From the NCBI GenBank assembly GCA_003024985.2, contig PXIH01S0000310.1: a stretch of DNA of 17,526 nt. One strand, written 5' to 3'. A program made the position numbers and the translations under genes. Position 1 is the first letter of the stretch. Each line of letters starts with the position of its first letter. This DNA comes from Euperipatoides rowelli (Eukaryota > Onychophora > Udeonychophora > Euonychophora > Peripatopsidae). The notes below the pieces were generated by a model, which did not search any database, was not told where the DNA came from, and saw only the letters and a list, made by a program, of their open reading frames with translations. Shown one piece after another: positions 1 through 9,429 of this stretch.

Positions 1-1059
1 TTTCAAGAGAAAACTACAAATAAAGGATCTGGGTACCCAGGTACCTACCCAGCCTGTAGAAGGTGTTTTTTTCCCAGTCACATAAGGGTTAACAATAAAA
101 CACGAAGTGCAATTTCCTCAAAGAAAACCCATAAAATTAACATCCAGTATATGCAGTCGGCATATCTGTAATAATTTAAAGCTCATTAGAAAGCACTGTT
201 ATCAGAATTATAGACAGAAAGTTGCAAATAATTAGCTTTACCTGCACAAAGCAACTGTGTATGAATACCTTATTGACCAATTTCATAATTTTTTTAATAC
301 AATTATAAACATCTAGCTTTGTATATATCTCCATCCCTCCTAACCTGATACCTTATTTTCCCATTATTCATCCCACCTAATCCTAATATCATTTAAGAAA
401 CAATTAAAAATATAAATCTCTTAATGAGGGAACATAGGCTACTGTATGTTTCAAAATATTCAAATGAAAAAAAAATATGTGGTTGTTAGCCTAATAGATT
501 TGTTTTAAATAAGCTTTAGTTTAGCTATGCTTTGGAGTTTTCTTATCCTATTTAGGATTCAGGTTTGTAAGTTATTATTTTAAACATGTTGTTTTACATT
601 ATATAATTTCATTACATTATTATATCTTAATATCTTTTAATAATAATATACCGTACTGCATATTGTTTTATACATAGGCCTATTATATGTATTTGTTTCT
701 TTTGTCATAACTTGTTGGACCATTTCACTATATGATGTGTGCACTTGTGTAATAGAGGTTTGTGCCTTGTTTTACCTTATTACAATTTCATCAACTTTTT
801 TTTTTTTTTTTTAAATGACATATTTATATTAGCCTAATATAAATGTTTTTTTTTTTTTTAAAATAGGCAGTAAACAAAATCAATAATTATAATTTGTGTA
901 ATAAATAGATATTTTATTTACATATTGTTAATTAAAAATATAAGTTACAAACTAATAATCTAGAGAGGTAAGAAATATTTGATAGCATGCAATTATATAT
1001 TTTTTGTAACAGGAAGAGCTCAAATATTACATAATTTGCTTATAATTTAAAAAAATAAA
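1..1059. other. AT-rich non-coding DNA
   Basis: No coding frame stands out on either strand. The stretch holds two long T runs (796-812 and 846-859), frequent TAGCCTA-type words and one perfect TAGGCCTA (675-682). At the extreme left a short perfect inverted repeat, CTGGGTA (29-35) and TACCCAG (46-52), surrounds overlapping GGTACC sites. Nothing else is recognised. Confidence 0.7.
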
Positions 1060-1165
1060 AAATAACGGGCGTAGCCCCAATGCCCTTAACGGAGGGAGGG
1101 CACCCCCTAAGATTCAAGAGGTCCACAAAAATATTTCCTTGACTATGTTCAGTTAAGAACCACTG
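1060..1165. mobile_element. Probable terminal fragment of a hAT DNA transposon
   Basis: A GC-richer patch in AT-rich surroundings ends with GTTAAGAACCACTG (1152-1165). Read in reverse this is CAGTGGTTCTTAAC, which matches the CAGNGGTTCTYAAC style of hAT terminal inverted repeats. The preceding TTCAAGAGGTCCAC (about 1113-1126) also resembles the subterminal sequence of such elements. hAT elements make 8-bp target duplications, so TCCAAGAG (1166-1173) would be the candidate flank. I found no matching opposite end or second flank copy upstream, so this is either a truncated copy or a non-autonomous element with a diverged left end. It has no transposase coding sequence. Confidence 0.45.
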
Positions 1166-1173
1166 TCCAAGAG

Positions 1174-4100
1174 TGTAGTGGAAAAAAATCATATTGATGA
1201 TCATGATATACTGTTGTTCACTACAGATCTACAATATGCTTTTCCATTAAACTCTAGGACAAATAAAAATGTCATATAAGAACTTATGTGAGTGATCACA
1301 GACTCAATTTTAAGCTTTTGGTCAAACTTTCAACACACATAGTTCCAGAAATACTGGGTCTAGAAAGATACAATTTTTTATGCACTGCATTTTTATCAAA
1401 CTCAAAATGATTAGGTATACGGCCATACTGATTAGCCTACATATGAATTGATCCAAAACTGAAATAAAACTATTTCTTTGGCAAAAGTTTTTATATTTAA
1501 GACTTCTTAATTTAAGAATATGAAATACCGGTACCATAAAACAAAAAAAATGAAGAAATTTTATCTAATCTTAATGAGAAAATTTAAAACCCTTAGTTTA
1601 TCTAAAAGTGCCTTTTCTACAGACATCACACTAACAAGATCTATCCTACAATTTATCTGAATTTTTACCATCAGAAACTCAATTAGATGTCATATTAAAT
1701 TTTATTTTTACATCCATTTTCCATTAACTAAAACTAAGACGTTTTGATTTTTTGTGTTGACTTCAGAATTAGAAAAAGAATATGTAGGAAACAGAAAATT
1801 GTTGGCAACTTTTTTGTAAAAAAATAAAATAAAGTAGCCTATTGACTATTCAAAAATATTATCAATAACAAAGTAACTGTTTTAAATTACCATATTTTAA
1901 AATAAATTTTGGAACTTACAAAATAGGATGCACAATTAATTCTGGACTGTAAGATTTGATTACAGGACCTGCATCTTTTGTACAAAAAACATGTGATAAG
2001 TCAGCTCCCTGTAATACATACATAAAAAAATGCAATGATGGTAATAAAAAGAAGAAACATTTCCAAAGTTCAGTATTAAAATTTAATTGCTTTGATTTTT
2101 TTTTAAAAAAAAAAAGCTACCATAGCCTAAATATATATAATTTTTACACAGTGACAAAGAAAATTATTCTAGAATACATCAGTACAACAAATAATTTTAA
2201 AAATCCTCAATTTGTCTGTTATATGGAAGGCTCTAAAAGTGTAGTTAAGGGCAAAATAGCAAACATTTCAATCTAAGATTATGATACAGAAGCAATAAAT
2301 AAACAATGTATTTAATCTAAAGTAAAAATATATATACACTGTACATGTATATTTGATACCTCATGAAAAAATTGTTCAGAATTGAAATTGGTATGATAAC
2401 AATTGGAGACAGTGAGACAGATTGAGTGAAAAAAAAGACAAAGGTAAAAAGAACAAAGAGACAAGAAAATCAATGATAAAAAAAAGGAGGAAGGTGCAAG
2501 GAGGTAAACAATGAGAATTTGACTTGTTTCACACTGATCTCTAATGGAGGTAAGGTTAAAAAAAAGCTTTATATCAACAAGCTATCTAAAAAATGAAATT
2601 AATAATGTGACAAGTAACTAGACTTATAATGAACAATTTAGCAATATTTTTTCTAAAATAGAACTTTATTTTAACTTGTATATAGAATCTGCACATTTCA
2701 AATTAAAAAATTTGTTGGCTGGGCGGGGCGGCCAAGATAGGCTATAATAACAATTTGTTTAATTTTATTTAGAACTGGGGCTCTAGTGGTGATAACAATT
2801 ACTATTGTTAATTTGTTAGTAAATTTAGCAATGTTGAGTTAATAAGGAGAAATTACTTTAAATTATTATGAAAATATTAATACTTTCACAATTTTTGCAT
2901 TTTTTTACTTTTTTGTTTTATTAAAATGTAAGTAGTAAATCACTAAATCCAAGTAATAAAAAAAAATAATCAAAGAATGAATAAATTCTAATGTTGTAAT
3001 AATTTAGTTTGATAATCTTCTAAAAGAGGGCAGCAAAACATAATGAAAATAACAATATATAGTAGTACGGTATTTAAAAAAATATTTAGGGTGGGAGGTG
3101 GCAAAATTGTTCTTGAAATAATATTGAAGCCTGAATTTTGCATAGTTGTAGATACTATACACATTTTAATAGGAGTATTATTAATAAACTATAAAAACTT
3201 AAATTTTAGATGTTGACTTATATAGGCCTACCGTATATCATTTTGGATATTTTTGTATTATTAAGTCTTTAATATGCAAACTGCTATCAAAATCAAATAA
3301 TACGATATAAAGACAAAAAAAAAAAAAAAAGATACAAAAAAAAAAAAATTGCATTTTTCATGACTAAATGATATTTAGAAATTTTAGTGATATAAGCAAG
3401 AAAATAAGATTTATTTAGTAACAAAATTCTAACAATTATTTATTCAATTATCTGTTATTAAACAATTACCGTATAAGAAATTTGACAATCATAATGTAAA
3501 ATATTAAAAATAATAGACACTGAATAGAATAGTAGTGTACAACGTTTCTTTTTCAAAATCGACAAAATTAAAAAAAAAAAAAAAATCAAGCTAAAAAAAA
3601 ATCAAACATGTTTTTATTTTGTTGCTATGACTTTTTTTTGTGCTAACATCTTTTGCCAATTCACCACATATACAGTAGGTGGCCATTTCACTAAATTTGA
3701 ACACGTTAAAAACGAGGTTCTAGAGAATATTGATTGCTCTTAGAAATTATGAAAATTATAATTACTGTAGGCTATTCATATTTATCTAAATTCTCTCAAA
3801 TATGTAACATCTAATTAAGGGCATGTAAAACCACAAAATTTTATGCATAACAGAGATCATATGACAAACATTATATTATGCATGCACTGCTACATTGCCA
3901 AATTTTATGTTTTGATACAATGCTAAAAAGTGTGGTATTCACAAAAATTAGGTTATGATAATTTATGCAAAATTTCTAATTAATATAAGCAATGATGAAA
4001 AACTTTTGATGTGTTGGTTAACTGTTTCCCTATCAGTCAAAATGCTAATTAAAGTGTCATTATAAATGTTATATTATGAATTGCAATCGGATATTAACAG

Positions 4101-4380
4101 ATAAGACTCAGGACTGTATAGTAGCATCCATCTAAATTTTTCCTGGGTAATGCCTGCATTTAACATTTTTCCTGCATCCTGGGCCATTTACCCACATGAT
4201 ATACTGTAAAATGTCGAGATTTTGATGTGAAAAAGAAATAAAATAATTTGTCGATTTACAAAATAATAATCCATTTATAATTAATAAAGCACAAAGTTAT
4301 GAATTAAAACTTAAGAGTAATAATAATATAAACAATCATTACATATTGCATGATTCAACCTTTACAGTATATTACCTACA
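1174..4380. other. AT-rich non-coding DNA
   Basis: About 3.2 kb without a supportable gene. The open frames at 1322-1537 (minus) and 1956-2276 (plus) have amino-acid compositions expected of translated AT-rich DNA (Lys, Asn, Ile, Phe) and no recognisable motif. A purine-rich tract lies near 2400-2520, poly-A runs near 3316-3350 and 3570-3600, and an isolated GC box at 2721-2731. TAGGCCTA occurs at 3233-3240. Confidence 0.65.
2721..2731 (+). promoter_or_regulatory. Isolated GC-box-like sequence
   Basis: GGGCGGGGCGG stands alone inside very AT-rich DNA and matches the core of a Sp1/KLF-type GC box. It lies between TTGGC and GCCAA, which form a 5-bp inverted repeat (about 2716-2735). No transcript or coding start can be tied to it, so a regulatory role is speculative. 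Confidence 0.15.
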
Positions 4381-4390
4381 TATTATAATA

Positions 4391-4516
4391 ATGGAGCAGA
4401 TGTTAGTGGAAGCAAAGGAAGAAACGCTTATGGACCCAGACTTGTTAGGGGCCACAAATTTATTAAACAAACAAGAAAATAAAAACAAAAAATATTTTTT
4501 ATTCATCAGTGCTTAG
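4391..4516 (+). other. Short open frame in a GC-richer patch
   Basis: From ATG at 4391 a 41-codon frame runs to TAG at 4514-4516. Its first 28 residues begin MEQMLVEAKEETLMDPD and look more like protein than the surrounding shadow frames. The DNA at 4391-4460 is clearly less AT-rich than its neighbours. However, another plus frame and one minus frame are also open across the same 70 bases, so reading frame and strand are not settled. It could be the edge of an exon, a transposon scrap or chance. I do not recognise a family. Confidence 0.18.
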
Positions 4517-5028
4517 ATATGTTACAACTCATTTATTATTCTAATTTTGGTAGCAAATTTATAAGTAAAGCTGCATACAAAAAAAGTAGACTGGATACGG
4601 AAAGTTCAAACTATTGGACTACCTTGCACTTACGTTAACATCTTACAAAAGCAGGCAAAACTAAATGCATAGTAGGCTTTGAAATTTGCAAATTTATAGA
4701 AAAGACCTAGACAAAATTTTTTCAAATTTTTATTTTATTTTTGCTTTGAAATTTATTTTGGTTTTTTTTTTTTTTCATCAGTACAAAAATAATCACTATA
4801 AAATTAATTAACTGGTTTAGTTATGCAGCTACTTATCCTACTATTATTTTATTATAAACATTTACTTCTAGTAGACCCTAACCTCCCCCCCCCCCCCNCA
4901 TGCTTCTCTTACACACTGCTCTACTAATTTTGAAAGTCTATAAATTTGTAAGATAACTTCATTTGTCAATCATAAAAAATTATGAGAAATTTTTTTCATT
5001 TGAAATATTTGGCTAAAGGCTTCTATCA
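4517..5028. other. AT-rich non-coding DNA with a poly-C tract
   Basis: No gene is seen. A run of 13 C residues at 4885-4897 is followed by an undetermined base (N at 4898). The true homopolymer length may therefore be uncertain. Confidence 0.7.
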
Positions 5029-5205
5029 ATCTTTATCTTTTAATCTATCTCGTTTTACCAAATTTATTTTGTCTTCCTGGGCTCAGCATTTGAATATTTG
5101 GTTGAAGTCTTCTACTGACCTTACTTTATCTTCTAATATTGTCCCTTCTTTCTTCTTGGAATTCTCTTTTTCATTGTCATCCTGCAGATAGGTACCGTAA
5201 TTCAT
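5029..5205 (-). pseudogene. Coding-like remnant, Lys/Glu-rich, unassigned (block B)
   Basis: Read on the minus strand, an open frame starts at an ATG (5203-5205) and runs 40 codons to TGA (5083-5085). The same frame then stays open for 18 more codons to TGA TAG (from 5028 down). Residues around the first stop read VEDFNQIFKC, stop, AQEDKINLVKRDRL, which looks like continuous protein with TGA replacing TGG (Trp). The upstream part is rich in Asp, Glu and Lys (QDDNEKENSKKKEGT). A splice-acceptor-like CTATCTGCAG lies directly before GATGAC (near 5181), so the block could be a 3' exon. Block A lies upstream on the same strand at 5986-6340, and the two may be parts of one decayed gene. I cannot name the family. 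The plus-strand frames here (4982-5321) are best read as antisense shadows. Confidence 0.33.
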
Positions 5206-5985
5206 TTATAACTATCATTTTATCAATAATATCTTCATACTATTATAAATATATGACTTACCAATTTGCAGAAAACAATTCAATATTAGATTTAATTTAT
5301 CAGTTAGTATGTTATTTTTAGAGTTGTTAGTTCAAAACATCATCTGTAAATAATGTGCACTTTATTTTAAACTCACAATGTAGACAATTCTATTTTATTG
5401 TTACCACTCTAATGCTTTGCTTACTTATTCCCTCAATTTCCTAGTGTTTATTTACAGTATTTTTTTACAATTAATGCTTTCAATTCCATCTTCCTGTTTC
5501 ATAGCTTTAAAATATTACAAAATGGCATCTGGACCATGCGAGCTCACCCTTCGTATCTATTGTATATCAAACACTATTAAATTTGTTAATCTAAAAAATT
5601 TACAGTGTTTATGTATAAGAATGTATTTTATTATCTACTATAAATATAGCTTTAGTTATTTGTTGTGCTATTATTTCAATAACTGGCCTGTTCATATTTT
5701 TTTCTCAATTAGTTAAACAATTTCCTGTTTGACCAATATTCATTATTTACGAAGAAACTGTACAAACCCATTATTGAAGCAGTTTGGGATTTGAATTAAT
5801 ATAAAAAAATATTTTCTCTAGGTCGTTTTCTGAATTACTGTTATTAGTATTTCATAACAGATGAGTTAGTATTATTGAACAAATGAGTAACTTAAGTATT
5901 ATTCTCTATTTAATTTTTTTAAGGCTAGTTTCTAAACTACTTACAGTATTAGTATTTAATAACAATTGAATTAGTAGGCCTATTA
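5206..5985. other. AT-rich spacer between two minus-strand coding remnants
   Basis: About 780 bp separating coding-like blocks A and B. It could be an intron of a decayed gene or unrelated DNA. On the minus strand a donor-like ACTGTAAGTAG lies near 5935-5945, but it is not at the edge of an open frame. The plus frame at 5417-5716 is hydrophobic and of low complexity; I consider it chance. TAGGCCTA occurs at 5975-5982. Confidence 0.5.
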
Positions 5986-6340
5986 TTAAGCATATGCAAT
6001 TGAAACAGACTCGCCTGTTAGTTTGCCCTCTTTTATCATCTCTTTGGATTTCGTTAGTCCTATAATGTTTCCATACATTTTCTTTTCTAACCGATTAATT
6101 TGTTTGTTGGCATTTCATATCCATGGCTTTTCCATTATCAGTAACCTATCTTCCGATCACCGCCTATGTAACAATCCTTCTCTTCTGCATCATATTTTAC
6201 TGTTATCTTTTCTGGGATGTTAGATTTTGTTATAGGTTTATTGACACACAATCTTTTGAAATCCTCACCATTTTTCCCACATGTTCAAAGTCAGAAATAA
6301 GTATGCAACTTAAATTCTCAATAATTTGATGTTTTGAAAA
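5986..6340 (-). pseudogene. Frameshifted coding-like remnant, unassigned (block A)
   Basis: Four minus-strand frames follow each other in order, each taking over where the last breaks. Segment 1 (about 6340-6270) reads ENLSCILISDFEHVGK. Segment 2 (6284-6138) reads GEDFKRLCVNKPITKSNIP and then ITVKYDAEEKDCYIGG, ending at TGA. Segment 3 (6139 to about 6100) reads DNGKAMDMKCQQTN. Segment 4 (6114-5986) reads INRLEKKMYGNIIGLTKSK and EMIKEGKLTGESVS, ending at TAA. The composition (many Lys, Glu, Gly, Asp, few repeats) is unlike random AT-rich DNA, and the hand-overs need only one- or two-base indels. I infer a decayed coding sequence of about 110 residues, extended by block B at 5029-5205. No domain or catalytic motif is recognised; it could be a transposon protein or a host pseudogene. 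The two overlapping plus-strand frames (6023-6329) are its antisense shadows. Confidence 0.42.
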
Positions 6341-6809
6341 AAACAAAAAACACTAGTAGCTTAAAATTTACAATATTTATAACTTGGTGCTATTAAAATG
6401 AATCTAAAATATACCACCACACCACTGAAAACTATAAGCTATCGAAAGCTTAAAAAAAATCAAAAAAGTTTATTAGTTCAGTGCATGCACCAACTCAATA
6501 ACAGCTTAATATTAAATTAAGAATAAATAAACTTTAAAAATATTAATTAACAAAAATGAACGAGTCATGCATGTAATATTAAACTATTTAACGTGTTGAT
6601 TCCACATCCGTGAAGAAAAAAATTTCTTTAGACAAAGACTGGACATTAGTTTTGTTTTTACCATGTATCTTATTTTCACGCATTTTCAGAGCATGGAAAT
6701 AAAATGTAACATCTTTCGGCTAGCTACTGCAAAAGGGATGTACTGATTAAATTCACTTGTGTTGATCATTTCAATGTATCAAAGTAACCATTGTTGGGTT
6801 AAATAAAAG
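6341..6809. other. AT-rich non-coding DNA
   Basis: No gene is seen. The only structure noted is a 22-base word at 6757-6778 that recurs in inverse orientation at 8511-8532 with one mismatch. Confidence 0.65.
6757..6778 (+). repeat. 22-bp word repeated inversely at 8511-8532
   Basis: TTGTGTTGATCATTTCAATG plus TA matches the reverse complement of 8511-8532 at 21 of 22 positions. A match this long is unlikely by chance in 17.5 kb, so both copies may derive from a short dispersed repeat. The distal copy overlaps one arm of the hairpin at 8493-8535. Confidence 0.4.
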
Positions 6810-6845
6810 CAATGGTTTTCAACCACTGTCCAATCACTAGTGACT
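6810..6845 (+). mobile_element. Probable 5' terminal fragment of a hAT DNA transposon
   Basis: CAATGGTTTTCAACCACTG (6810-6828) matches the CAGNGGTTYTCAACC start common to hAT terminal repeats, with A in place of G at position 3. It is followed by TCCAATCACTAGTGACTC and a T-rich tract, again typical of these ends. The 8 bases before it, AATAAAAG (6802-6809), would be the candidate target duplication. I found no partner end, and the downstream sequence shows no transposase. It is probably a solo or badly decayed copy. It need not belong to the same family as the end at 1152-1165, although both share ACCACTGTCCAA. Confidence 0.4.
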
Positions 6846-7514
6846 CTTTTTAAAATCCGATTCAGTTAAAGTAAGATCGATGTTTAATCTGTAAAATCTA
6901 TTTTAATTAAAAATAATTTCTTTAACCTTTTTAATTACGGTAATTAAAATTTGATAGTGAGAAACTATTTAATGGCTTTATATTAAATCTGCTATGTCCC
7001 TGATAAATTTAATTAAAGTAATAGTATTTATAAACATAAAATCATTTAACATACCGGTGCCGTACTTTAAATCCATTTATTACACAATTAATTCCTTGTA
7101 GTTTCTAAATATTTCAAATTGTTAAACCATTTAATTATTTAGTATAGCAAATTATAATCATTTAACACACAATTAAAACATAATTAGCCAGTCAAATCAG
7201 ATGTCTTCATTTCTTCATTAAGCAAGAAAATTAACCTACAACACAGAATGTTTCATATCAAATGGAACATTTTCCATTCTCAAAAAGAACATAACAAGTA
7301 TCAGCATTAACTGTATCTCTAAATCTTTGAATTCTATATGAATTAGCCTTAACTTAGAAGACTAAAGCCATTACTTTTATTGCAGCTCAATCCTTGAACA
7401 CTGGTGAACATCACAACTCCTTTCTATTCTAAGCACACTCCATAATTTTTTAGGTCTTTCTCATACAGTATATTCTAGATGTGTCAGGTTGGTATGATAA
7501 TATACAAAATAACA
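6846..7514. other. AT-rich non-coding DNA
   Basis: No open frame, structure or repeat that I can support. ACCGGT occurs at about 7054. The stretch is rich in TTAATTA-type words. Confidence 0.65.
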
Positions 7515-7777
7515 AATAAGCCTGTTACACGGGCATCAAACATTTTCTAAAAATAGTTCCTAGATGGCTCTGTTACTAGCTTTGGAACACAGCTTCGAAT
7601 AAGCCTGTTAGTACATGGGCATCAAACATCTTTAAGCCTGTTACATGGGCATCACTCAATCTCTCTCTCTCACATAAGTTATAATTCTTAATCCTTAGTT
7701 CCCAGGCCGATAAGCCTGTCACATTAAAGTTTCTATAAATAGTTCAAAGATGGCGCTGTTACAGGCTTCGGTACACA
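7515..7777 (+). repeat. Decayed duplication with a recurring AAGCCTGTTAC word
   Basis: A word close to AAGCCTGTTACATGGGCATC occurs at 7518-7537 (one change), at about 7600-7623 (with an inserted GT or TA), at 7634-7653 and, truncated, at 7711-7725. A second unit at 7546-7591 matches 7732-7777 at 38 of 46 positions without gaps, at a spacing of 186 bp. It contains TAGATGGCTCTGTTAC and AAGATGGCGCTGTTAC. The order, word then second unit, is conserved in both outer copies, so the region looks like two copies of a roughly 80-bp block with extra partial copies between them. A (CT)n run lies at about 7659-7671. No coding potential is seen. It could be a piece of a satellite or a short dispersed element. 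Confidence 0.6.
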
Positions 7778-8247
7778 CTCATTCCAATTATTTTATAGGA
7801 TGATTTATCAATCAATATAATAAATCCTACTATTAAACATTTTCAGTGATGAAAATTTGTATGTCATTGCCTTCACATACCTAAAATAATGGTAAGTTCA
7901 ATGCATAAATACTTCTAATCTGGTCTCAATTGCCTAGAAATCTAGTCTGTAAACAGTTTAATTTGACTGCACTTAATTATCATGTGAGAAAAGAAAAAAA
8001 AAGGCATTTTTTAGCTTGTTGATAAATTATATTTTTGCCTGTTAAATACTGATTGTTCTTCATATACTGTAGTAATTAAGTGAAAGAAAACAGGATTCCA
8101 TTACTATAAAAACTTTTATTGCAACATTTGACAAGTTTTCAATCATCTTGTCTTTTCTATTTCCAATGTTAAAAATTAGTAGATAATATAGCCTATGTTG
8201 AGTTTTAGTAGCAGTCAAATTTGTTTTAGTGCACACTTTCCTTGCCA
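7778..8247. other. AT-rich non-coding DNA
   Basis: No gene is seen. The minus-strand frame at 8060-8260 has no motif, and its composition is compatible with chance. Confidence 0.65.
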
Positions 8248-8299
8248 GAGACGAGCTCAACAGTTTGTTGTATTAAACTGTATTTGTCCGAGACGAGCT
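8248..8299 (+). repeat. Direct repeat GAGACGAGCT flanking a small hairpin
   Basis: GAGACGAGCT is found at 8248-8257 and 8290-8299, exactly 42 bases apart. Between them CAGTTT (8261-8266) and AAACTG (8275-8280) form a perfect 6-bp stem with an 8-base loop. This is a GC-rich decamer in AT-rich DNA, so the duplication is unlikely to be chance. It may be the footprint of a small insertion or a two-unit minisatellite. Confidence 0.4.
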
Positions 8300-9429
8300 G
8301 ATAAATACTTTTGTAAACAAGTGAAGTGAAAATAAGACCACCATAAATCAATTGTTAAGTAACTAATGAAATTGATTTCATAATTTTAATCCATCAAGAT
8401 CACAAGGGGATTGGGTCTATCAGTTATCAAATAGCATGCCAATGAGTTTAATGACTGACAGCCGATGTTTATTGTTTACTCCGGAAATACTCATATTGTG
8501 TTGTACCATGTACATTAAAATGATCAACACAATATAATTTAATCAGAGCAACACTTGTCCAGTTACTCGCTGAAAAATATTCCTTCTTTCTTTGTGCACT
8601 TTAAATGCATGCAAATAAGAAAAAATTGATAAGTGGTAATGACAAACCTGACAGTAGCCTGTGTATGGAAGAAATTTGTTTCTTTTCACATTACATTAAG
8701 TGAAGAGGCAGAAATAAACTATTTTTGATCAATAAACATATTATATTTTAGCTATAAGAAATAAGCAGACATATAAAATAAGTTCTCACCAATTTCAAAG
8801 CTGAAATAGCTGCAAAATATGGGGCACCTGTATATCTATAAAAAATATATATATTTATATATACCATACTGTATATAGCCTATATACTGTATATAAAAAT
8901 TTATATTTAAACAATCATTATGCAACAAATTATAGGCTGATTACAATGGTAAAAATATAACAAATGCAAAATGATAAAAGCCACCAGAGACAAAGAAAAC
9001 AAATAAAATAAAATCACACTTTTATCAACAGTTAAAAATATAAATTAATTTTGGCCACATAAATTGATTCCGTGTTAAAAATAAAAGGGATATCAGTATT
9101 ATAACAAATTTATTTATTTATTTTAGTTGTATTTTATCGTATTTGACTCACCAGGGAAATAATTAGCTGAGTTTTGTCGGCATATTGTTTGTTGTCTTAA
9201 TGCTACATCTACTACATTATTTTATATTGAGTGCCAGGTTCATGATCTGATCAATCAAGAGATTGTAAACAATGTGGCAAACATTGGATAAGAAATGATT
9301 AGGCTTACATTAGAAAATATATATTTTTCACAATAGACATGAGGGAAGAGAAAAATTAAATACATTAGGTTAATTATAAAGGATTTAGGAAATAAAATAA
9401 AGAGTTCGGATTAATAGATATAGGCCTGA
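8300..9429. other. AT-rich non-coding DNA with simple repeats
   Basis: No gene is seen. It includes the hairpin at 8493-8535, a TA-rich low-complexity tract at about 8835-8912 with two ACTGTATATA copies around TATAGCCTATA, and a (TTTA)n run at about 9108-9122. The part directly below 9430 would be the 3' non-coding tail of the minus-strand retrotransposon. Confidence 0.6.
8493..8535. repeat. Perfect 11-bp inverted repeat (hairpin)
   Basis: ATATTGTGTTG (8493-8503) and CAACACAATAT (8525-8535) are exact reverse complements with a 21-base spacer. The spacer contains GTACCATGTAC, itself a short palindrome. Its right half belongs to the 22-bp word shared with 6757-6778. Confidence 0.5.

Noticed and set aside
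1322-2276. ORFs at 1322-1537 (minus) and 1956-2276 (plus)
   Set aside because: Composition is that of translated AT-rich DNA with homopolymer-derived Lys and Phe runs. There is no recognisable motif, and such lengths are expected by chance.
4982-5321. Plus-strand ORFs rich in Ser, Leu and Phe
   Set aside because: Antisense to the Lys/Glu-rich minus-strand frame at 5029-5205, with no motif of their own.
5417-5716. 99-codon hydrophobic plus-strand ORF
   Set aside because: Low-complexity Tyr/Phe/Ile/Leu content from AT-rich DNA, with no family resemblance.
6023-6329. Two overlapping plus-strand ORFs (66 and 68 codons) resembling membrane proteins
   Set aside because: They lie antisense to the more protein-like minus-strand remnant. 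Their hydrophobicity follows from T-rich codons opposite Lys/Glu-rich sequence.
7515-7730. Possible CRISPR-like array from the recurring AAGCCTGTTAC word
   Set aside because: Copies vary in length and spacing and the sequence is plainly eukaryotic. It is a decayed duplication.
8060-8260. 66-codon minus-strand ORF
   Set aside because: No motif, no conserved context, and a length compatible with chance.
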